Below are positions 56,084 through 64,000 of a stretch of 64,000 nucleotides of DNA, in pieces; position 1 is the first letter of the stretch, and each line of letters begins with the position of its first letter. The DNA lies in the NCBI RefSeq assembly GCF_964204865.1, contig NC_135258.1, positions 20,611,083-20,675,082 on the forward strand, given 5' to 3'. The notes under the pieces were generated by a model that saw only the letters and a program-made list of their open reading frames with translations, ran no database searches and was not told where the DNA came from. This DNA is from Styela clava (lineage: Eukaryota; Chordata; Ascidiacea; Stolidobranchia; Styelidae). The position numbers were made by a program, and so were the translations under genes.

Positions 56084-57719
56084 GTGTGGAAAACCTATTC
56101 TATGTTATCATTTGCCCCAAAGACCGTCCCTCTTCGCGCTAAGCAGGCCTTAACAGACAAGTGTGTGGATTTTTGCTGTCAAGACCTCAGACCATTTTCA
56201 GTAGTTAGTGGCGAAGGTTTCAAAATTCTGGCCCGTGAACTTATCAATGTTGGGTCAACTTTTGGCCGCGTACCTGTCGAATCGGGCCTGCCCCACTACA
56301 CCACAGTGTCAAACGCGTGCACCGGGAAGGCTAATGTAAAAAGGAGCTTGGTAATTACGCGGGTAAAGAAAGCTCTGGCAAGCAGCTGTGACGTCGCCAT
56401 GAGTACCGATATGTGGACGAATAATTTCAGAAAAAAAAGTTATATTGCAATAACTTGTCACTTTACTAAAACAGACCTCAACTTAGTTGGAAAACCCCTC
56501 ATCACTGCTGTATTTCCAGCAGAAGACGCCGAAACGGGGAAGAATATAAGAAGAGAACTGGTCCGGCCCTTGTGAATACATATGGTTTGGAACATTCATC
56601 TTTATCCAGAATAGTGTGGGTTACAGATCAGGGCAGTAACATCGTGAAAGCTTTGGAGCCTTACAAGCGCATCCCGTGCATTGACCATGTTATCAACACT
56701 GTCCTTCGCCATGGGCTGGACAAGGACGCGCTGCCACTGTCTGAAAACGCCCCAGACATTGGAGAAACCATTACCGCAGTCAAGAGTGTTGTCCGTTTCA
56801 TCAAGCAATCTGGTTTGGCAGCACAACTATCAAAAACAGTGCTTCAGATATGCGAAACCAGATTCAGCACCTTCTATTTGACACTCAAGTCTGTACACGA
56901 GATATATACTGAGTTGTGTGAGAAGCTGCAGTCACGCGGAGAGGGGGGAGGGGCGCATGGACAACATTGCAACAGATATGTTGGATTTTCTGATCTCCTT
57001 TCTAGAGCAGCACAACGAGAGCTGGAAGAAGATAAATATACCACACTGAATCTAGTTTGCCTCTGGAATGAGAAGTTAAGAAAGCACTGCCAACCCAGTT
57101 CTACAGATAACCTTCAGCAGACGTTTGTGCGCCGCGGGCATTCTGAATTTTTGGATCAAAAATTCAAAATACATATGTTGTACAAAGTTGCACTGTTCCT
57201 GTGGCCTACATTCAGCATACTCAAATTATGACACCGACATAGGTGTCAGAAGTGCATGTACATGTCCGCACACTCATGGAAGAAGATGGAGGAGAAACCC
57301 ATCTTGGCCCTACAACTGTTGAAAACGAGAAGGACGAGGCGCCCACCAGCACCTTTTCTCCACCTGCAGCAAAGCGAACAATTTCCTATTTCGCTGAGTG
57401 GGGAAACGCGGATGATGACAATGATGCTCCTGTTCGAGATGAAATCAGCATGTACATAAGTCAAAGGCATGCCACGGATGATGACCGAGATTTGTTTGGT
57501 TGGTGGAGAACAAACTCCTGTATATATCCTAGGCTTGCCAAGTTAGCAAGATCCGTGTTATGCATACCAGCAAGCAGCAGCAGCAGTGAGCAGGTTTTTA
57601 GCGCAGCTAGCCGCACGATAGATCAGCGGACGCAATCTTGTTCTTGCATAATGACCACCGAATGTAAACAACGTAAGTCATATCCTGTTGTTCGAATCGA
57701 CATTTTAATTATTGTCTGA
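56084..57719 (+). pseudogene. hAT transposase relic (hobo/Ac-like), broken in three frames
   Basis: Three consecutive open pieces in different frames: 56084-56575, 56572-57231 and 57243-57719. The first has DLRPFSVVSGEGFK and STDMWTNNFRKKSYIAIT, the catalytic-core entry of hAT transposases. The second has VTDQGSNIVKALEPYKRIPC, with the core Asp. The third has the C-terminal dimerisation signature, PRLAKLARSVLCIPASSSSS then EQVFSAA. A BED finger is not clear upstream. Frameshifts near 56572 and 57232 make it non-functional. Residues are otherwise well kept, so it died recently or is an assembled set of exons; no splice signals at the joins support the latter. Confidence 0.85.
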
Positions 57720-58135
57720 GGCTTTAATTATTTCCCTTATTTCACAGAAAAAAAGAGCAAGGCACGAGATCCCTAAAGATGCGTGTTTTGTGTAATATTA
57801 AAGTATCTCGGTCGGTCGCATAGTTGACCTTGCAGTCTTGCCCGCCCCCTCCCGATTATATTCTATAATTGTTCTTTTCCATTTATTGTAATTTTTTGAT
57901 ATATTCGGAAAATAAATCATTCACTCTCTCTCTCTCTTGGCCCATGGCCCAATATGGAATAAATTCGTGATTAAAAATATTTTTCAGAGTAGTGATTTCA
58001 TAAATATGAAATTTCCAAATTTGAATTCTCGAAGTTCTTTGGATGATAAGGATTCATTGCTTTTTTAAGACATGCCTCGTTTAATTTAACAGACTGCTCC
58101 ATTGTGCCGCAGGGTCTGTGCAAATGTACCCCACC
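57720..58135. other. Spacer after the hAT relic
   Basis: No gene; a TCTCTCTC run near 57925. No terminal inverted repeat matching the family 1 MITE was found here. Confidence 0.4.
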
Positions 58136-58544
58136 TAGGGCTGGGCATTTTCGAATACCTTGTGATTTCAGAATCGAATCGAATAATTTTTTTCGAATCG
58201 AATCTCGAATACTTGAAAATATATAATTGTAAGCGACTTTATTATAGTAATTGGTCCTCTCAACAAATGAATTACTGAAGACATAGAATAAATCACCCAG
58301 ATAGATTACTGAGCGTTCACACAAAATAACAAACACGTTTTATCAATAAATCACTACAGAAAATAGTCATATGTTAGAATTTCGTTGAAAAAATATGACT
58401 CCAATGAGAAAAAAATTGGGGAATTCACCTCGACCATTAGCGGAAAGATAAAAACAAGATGGCGGCGATTCGAAATTTAGCTCTGAACCGATTCGAATAA
58501 TTTACTATTCGATTCGAATATTCGATTCGAAATGCCCAGCCCTA
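58136..58544 (+). mobile_element. MITE with TAGGGCTGGGCAT ends and 8-bp TSD
   Basis: 409 bp. Ends TAGGGCTGGGCATTTTCGAA and the inverse TTCGAAATGCCCAGCCCTA. Flanked by ACCCCACC at 58128-58135 and 58545-58552, a perfect 8-bp duplication as in hAT elements. ATTCGAAT motifs recur at both ends. No coding capacity. Confidence 0.93.
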
Positions 58545-60189
58545 ACCCCACCAATGGAGTGCAGTGGGACATTTGACACACGTTTTTTTAACACGTTACC
58601 TCTTTATACATTAGCCCCGCATTGTCAAATGAATGTGCAGATTATGGAGCTCACAAAATGCAGAAGAAAAAATATGTCCCAACTTTCCCCTATACTGTAC
58701 TAAACTCGTGCAATGGTGGTTTATGCGTTAACGATCATTTACTTGATGGATGGAGACATGGTGATAACTAATTTAAAAAAGGTCTGGTAGGAATTTCTAA
58801 ATTAAAAGAAGAGCATTTCGATTCGAAAATATTATTATCATCTTCGCACGAAGTCTAACAATGGGGTCTCAGAAAATTCTAATTTGAAAAAATCCCGGGG
58901 CGCTTGATCCCGTCGCAATGGGTTTCACACCACTCGAAGGGGACAGTTATTTCAAATATGCTGCCATTAAGTCTTTGTATGATGAATTTTCTTCACAAAG
59001 TAAAGAATATTTGCTGCATGTAAAAGATATAAGATTTGTAACGTTTGAAACTAAAAAACTTGCAGTTAGGCAATGTTGGACAGATACATAAAATAAATTA
59101 GGTATTTTGACGAGTAGTCGCCAACGGTAATGGGAGTCCCTGTCTGCTTTCACCTCCTCGTGGCGCCCCTTTTTGGACATCAATGCATTTTATAAATGTT
59201 GTTAGATGCAAGCGACAAAAGAACTTCAGAAAATAAATACATTACCTCGACAATCAACTTTGAAAAAACAGCAAGTCCGCGATTTATTTGTAAGACTTGC
59301 AATCTCGTAGAAAACTAGAATTACGTTTCAGTCGAAGCACTGAGTGTATACACGTAAACCATACAGATAGCATTTGACGATTTGTGAAAGCTAAATCAGA
59401 TGACCCTATTGTTACAATGAAACAAGGCCAACATAGAGGCATAGAAGAAACTTGTCCGCTTGTAAACACTCCGACAAATAATCAAGAACAGAGCGAGCGT
59501 CAACTACATTGCCGGGAAAGATCAGAATTTCCGGTAATATTATCACGAGTTCCGTCCTTATCTGGTTGGCAGAAACGCGACACTTAGTAGCGTAATGGTA
59601 ATTAGTCTCTCCCCTTCCCTATTTGAGACGAAACATTGGGCGCAGAATTACTAGCACAATTAGGGCATTGGCACTACTTTTACCTGTCAATAACATTATG
59701 CGCCTCGGAATTATCGCGCTATCATCTTCGGTTTACTTGACAATCTTTATTACAGCGAGCAGGACTGCCACTTCAGATGTTTTATGGTAGATTTCTAGAG
59801 GTTTTGCTCAAGATCTAGATGTATAATTTGGAGTGTTTTGGGCCGGGCAGAAAGTCAGCTAAAACTTCAGATCTTGTAAAGTCCGAAAGTGAAACAACAA
59901 CACGGCAAAAGCAATGCAAGCCAGCAATGTTACTACTACACCATTGTTTAAACGTCATTGCTTATGTTCAAAAAAATATTTAGTGCGACAAACTAAGAAA
60001 CAGCAGGAAGATAGATGCACCCTGAATGCAATACTAGTTGTAGACGCCAAATTTGGAGTGTCTTTAAGCGCCAACACCAGTGTATATTCTTAGATGGTCG
60101 ATCTGTTCTAGTAAACTGATTTTGTCACTCCAATGCAAAAAGACGCGTATAACGAACGGTACAAGTTGATGTCGTTTATTGTCAGGAAA
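58545..60189. other. Intergenic, no supported gene
   Basis: Short open frames only, none recognisable. Confidence 0.4.
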
Positions 60190-60320
60190 GTACAGGTGTA
60201 CGAAGATACGTACAGAATTACGACACAGATACGTCGGTACGATGATAGGTACGTCAGTATGAGAAGTACGGTGTTAGAAGTACGATAATACGACAGTACC
60301 TGAGTACGACAATACGGTTT
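60190..60320 (+). repeat. Degenerate TACG-rich minisatellite
   Basis: Irregular tandem of GTACGA, ATACGT, TACGACA and similar units over about 130 bases. It lies at the 3' side of the BEL/Pao relic and could be part of its LTR. Confidence 0.6.
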
Positions 60321-60429
60321 TCTAAAGAAAACAAACAAACAATATTAGAACAGTTAATAAGCCGGCGTGAAATACGTCGACAATTAAAATTCGTCTCCAT
60401 CTTTTCCAAAACACATCAGCTAAGTATTG

Positions 60430-62166
60430 TACTTGTTTCTATCTCTTACGAACATACAAGTCTTTCACATCAAATACTCCCGGAGGAAGGATCGGTTCTT
60501 TTTTCAACAACAACAACAAATTGTTTGGACTCAAAGGTGTTAAATCTTTTGGATCATTGGATACTGTTGTTATTGGCCTTCCATTCACTATGGATTCACA
60601 TTCACACATAAGTGTAGTCAAAGTTCATCAGTTAATTTTTTGTTCTCTGCAAATAGCATTGAATATTTTTTTAATTGTTCTAATTTGTCTCTCAAAAACA
60701 CCATGGTGAGAAGCCGCTGGAGTTTGAAACAGCCACTTGATGTTCTTTTGCAGCAAAAAGAAAAAACTATGTATTCGATTCTGATTCCAAGTTTTAATAA
60801 CATTTCTCAATTCTTGTTCTCCAGAAACAAAATTAGTTCCATTATCTGATCTTATTTCAACTACTTGTCCTCTTCTTGAAACGAATATTCTAAGAGACAT
60901 TATAAATGCACTTGTATCTAAGCTATACGCAATCTCGACATGTACAGCACGAGTCACTAGGCAAGTGGAGAGAACGCCATATCTTTTGACGTCGCTTCGT
61001 GCATCACGAGCGACAAATGAGAAAGGTGGCTTGTCTGGTATTAATCGATCTTCTGGGAGGTCGGCCATTAATTGAGATTCAGGTGCTCGCTGTCTCTTGC
61101 GACAAGGTATACAGTTGTTGAGAATCTTTCGTGTCATTGCATTTGCTTTTACAATCCATAACCTTTGGTGCAATTCAGCAATTACATATTCTCTTCCACT
61201 ATGGCCTGTAACTTGGTGAATATACTCAATTTTTAAATTCGCAATAGGACTCTTGTTTGAAATTATTATAGGATGTTTTGCGTCATATTCAAATCAGAAA
61301 CTTCTTTGATAACATTCACTCTGTTTGCAACAAAAGTTTTTAGGATCTTATCAGTGTTTGCCAGATATCGTAATACGGTGGTGCTATTCGTCCAAAATAT
61401 AGATGCATCAATTGGGAGCTTGAGTTCTTTGCGAAAGAATTTTTCATTTCGTGCAGATAATGTTGCTGCACATAGCTCTAACCTGGGAATCGTCGAGCCT
61501 TTGAGAGGTACTAATCGACTTTTACCACACAGTATTGAGCAATGAATTCGTCCAGAAGAATTTTTTAAACGTATATATGAAACAGGTTTCTCCAAAATCA
61601 GGCGGTAAAAACATCTTGAAATCTTTCAACTTGGATATTTCTGATATCCACTTTAGCAATTCCCGTTCACATTATGGAGAAATTGTATCATCCCATCCTA
61701 GCTTCTTCCTACACAATCCTTGCATAGGTACCTTCATAGGTTGAATGACCGGCTGGACAATGCCAAGAGGGTCAAATATTGAGTTCACAACACCCAACAT
61801 ACCCCGTCGGGTAGATGGTCGTTCAGTTTATTTAGTACTGAAGCTTAAAGTATCTTCATTTGCGTTCCATATCATGCCAAGAGCTCGTTCAGCAGGCAAT
61901 TCATCTATAGAGATATCCAAACGTTTCGCTTACTTCGATCGGTGAGCTTTAGGAATTGAGGCCAATACTTCACGATTATTGCTCACCCATTTTGTTACCT
62001 CGGAACCACCTTTAGCAACAATTTCAGTTACACTCTTTATATGTTGAAGGGCACTAGCAGCATCCGTTTTGGAATCACAAAAATCATCAACATAAAATGA
62101 ATCATTAATTGCATCAATCACACTTTGTTCAAAATCATCTTTGTTATCTATTGCAGTTTGTCTCAA
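60430..62166 (-). pseudogene. BEL/Pao retrotransposon pol relic
   Basis: Minus-strand pieces in pol order: 62166-61930 reverse transcriptase (SFYVDDFCDSKT, then GGSEVTKWVSNNREVLASIP, Pao-type); 61595-61266 RNase H-like (IPRLELCAATLSAR, FWTNSTTVLRYL, FKTFVANRV-like); 61173-60628 integrase (NCIPCRKRQRAP zinc part, EIRSDNGTNFVSGEQEL, then HHGVFERQIRTIK with the catalytic Glu region); 60621-60439 integrase tail with CECESIVNGRPIT. Frameshifts and stops separate them, and the gag and protease side is missing beyond 62166. Dead copy. Confidence 0.88.
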
Positions 62167-62467
62167 AGCGAAATTGCAACAACTTGGAGAGCACTGTAAT
62201 GTCCATGAAATACTGCTATATTCTATGTCTTATATTTGGTCTATGACGTAATAATATGAGGACATCTAGTGATCTAGTTTAGGCCACAGGATAGGACAAT
62301 TCTAGAACTACTTTATGTGGACGTATGGTGTATTTCTATTTACTTTCATGCAATATAATATATTCTGTGAGCAATTGAAGCCTGTGTTACTTGGATTCAA
62401 GACCTTGAATATTACAAGCACACAGTTCCAAAGAGAAAAACCGACATTCTATTAATTTTCATGGGTA
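62167..62467. other. Junction between BEL/Pao relic and THAP/P-like copy B
   Basis: About 300 bases, no gene or repeat recognised; may hold the truncation point of the BEL/Pao copy. Confidence 0.35.
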
Positions 62468-63760
62468 GAGCAATGACATTAAACAACATGATAGGCAACT
62501 CTGACGTCACTCCATAAGACTACAGGCAAAACATTGTATTTCATGATACGCTCCAATGCACATATTTCTCGTCGCCTTTCGCGTCCGTTTTCCGCTCGCT
62601 TTTGCTACTCGGCGTCTTTTTTACGTGTAGTACCTGCCTTTTTGCGCCTGTAACGAAACAAAATAATCTCTATATCTAAGAAGTTTTGCTTACTTGGAAA
62701 GCTGGAATAACAGGCAAGCTGTAAAGAGCAATTCTGGACATCATAGACGTTTTTTTTTATCAGAGAAGATTACAAACGCGATAGCGGAAAGATTTGTGTG
62801 GAACATTTTGCAGATAATGACAAAGTTCAAAGTTAGTAATTTTAATGTTTGCGCTTAATCATTGAAATTTCATTTAAAGAGGGTGTCATACAAAACTGTG
62901 CTGCGATACAATTCCATAACACAAAGTTTGCACCTATCGAACTTGCTTTTGTAGGTGAATTTATTAGACATATTACATATTCAGTTAATCGTAGGTAACA
63001 TTGCTGGTACATAATGCATCGTAGATAGGTTTGTTTAAATTTAGGAATTTAGCTCATAGCCCACTAATTAATATTATCTTCTATGCAGGAGGTTGCAGGG
63101 CTGAATTCAACTTGCAGCCTTACCGATCACCTGACGATGCTCATTTAGTTTGGCTCGAGCAAGTCTTCTTGAAATGCTTGTGTGAATGGAAACTACCTAT
63201 ATTTTTTGCCTTCCTCCGATTTTAGACAAATTTATTCTGAGGGATTTCGCATATAATTCTCACTGATTGTTGGCTGTTTATAATTCCTATTGATTGTGAA
63301 TTCTGATTATAACAATGAGTTGAAAATTTTTTCACCTAATTTACTGGCACCTTTTTCTTGTCAATACTCCAAGCTGAGGTAATAAACATGACAATACATT
63401 TATGTCATCTGGAAGCAAAATATGCACACAAATTAATAGTTTGGCACATTGAGATAATACATCATGACAGAAAATACAAGTTAAAGATATGTATGACCAT
63501 CACATGGTAATTAAAATTAAAAAAAATTAATAGGGGCTGTGGAGTATGGAAAGTTCAAGACAAAGAAAAGAACAAATGTTCATAGCTCATGAACTCTCAA
63601 TTTTGCCTCCATTGCTTTGTGAAGGCCAATATATTTCGAGTGGCTGAATTGGTTTACCTTTATGATAGCAACGATTTTGTATTTAATATAGCGAGATTAT
63701 TTCAATTTAATTGAAGTGATATAATTTCCCAAAGCAATGTTTGAATCGTCTAGAATAGAT
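62468..63760 (+). mobile_element. THAP/P-like transposon relic, copy B
   Basis: Near-identical to 15334-16644. The better preserved THAP end reads REDYKRDSGKICVEHFADND at about 62764-62823. A later piece near 63088-63225 has LQPYRSPDDAHLVWLEQVF and CEWKLP, resembling the region downstream of the THAP module in THAP transposases. An AG immediately before the second piece suggests an old exon boundary. Stops after each piece make it non-functional as it stands. Confidence 0.6.
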
Positions 63761-64000
63761 CAGTGGTGTCAAACTCATGGGTTTTCGAGAGCCGCATTGC
63801 ATTTTGAAAATTGTAAAAAGAGCCGCAAACAGTTTTTGATAATGTATACTTAAAAGATATTTTTAAGATAGTTTTAGTTTGTGACATATATTGTGATGCA
63901 ACTAAACAGTTGGATTAAGTTTTATTATTTTCTTCAATTTCAAATGCAATTACATATTAATATTTGCATTCCACTATTATTGCAACATTTGCAAGTTACA
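63761..64000 (+). mobile_element. hAT-like element, copy B, runs off the window
   Basis: Same left end CAGTGGTGTCAAACTCATGG and interior as 16645-17512, in the same position within the THAP/P-like repeat. The 3' end is outside the window. Confidence 0.8.

Noticed and set aside
57246-57470. Minus-strand frame within the hAT relic
   Set aside because: Shadow of the transposase C-terminal piece on the plus strand.
60190-60320. CRISPR-like array
   Set aside because: Units are short, irregular and lack unique spacers; this is an animal genome and the pattern is a degenerate minisatellite.

Overview
This window is eukaryotic, from an animal nuclear genome. Its genes carry spliceosomal introns and encode animal proteins: GUF1, TMEM243, SGSM3, a secreted lipocalin, a glutaredoxin and the 3' end of a PTPDC1-like gene. 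The DNA is AT-rich, intergenic distances are short to moderate, and transposon families are very diverse. An invertebrate deuterostome such as a tunicate would fit, but the species cannot be fixed from the sequence and this is only a weak inference.

Layout. 1-2.3 kb: 3' end of a PTPDC1-like gene. 3.7-6 kb: small repeats (palindromic MITE, hAT-type MITE, truncated SINE, LINE tail). 6.06-14.35 kb: one nearly intact, very young Ty3/gypsy-class LTR element with gag, pol and an env-like gene, 631-bp LTRs that differ at one base, and a GGCC target duplication. 14.6-19.2 kb: SINEs, MITEs and a THAP/P-like relic. 19.46-25.06 kb: GUF1 in 13 exons, convergent with TMEM243 (3 exons, minus strand, 25.08-25.96 kb); the two stop codons are 22 bp apart. 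27.2-31 kb: MITE, non-LTR retrotransposon relic and a Penelope-like relic. 31.6-35.4 kb: a six-exon lipocalin gene with an odd mosaic duplication inside it. 36.9-39.8 kb: nested MITEs and SINEs. 40.14-42.38 kb: SGSM3 as one uninterrupted reading frame. 46.2-50 kb: a long inverted repeat whose arms carry a THAP-like relic, with a hAT MITE inside. 51-53.5 kb: a repeat split by a SINE, then a two-exon glutaredoxin gene. 54.2-58.5 kb: minisatellite, split MITE, broken hAT transposase and another hAT MITE. 60.2-64 kb: BEL/Pao relic, then a second copy of the THAP/P-like repeat seen at 15.3 kb, running off the end.

The host genes are ordinary housekeeping or secreted genes and do not form an operon or pathway. 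Exon boundaries were assigned by reading splice signals, phase and protein continuity by eye. GUF1, TMEM243, the lipocalin and the glutaredoxin each give a total coding length divisible by three, which supports the models. Most of the remaining sequence is mobile DNA, and its nesting gives a relative insertion order in several places. The most notable observations are the env-bearing element with a canonical -1 slippery site and a second frame break in a run of seven T, the mosaic duplication in the lipocalin gene, the intronless SGSM3, and the THAP-bearing long inverted repeat.
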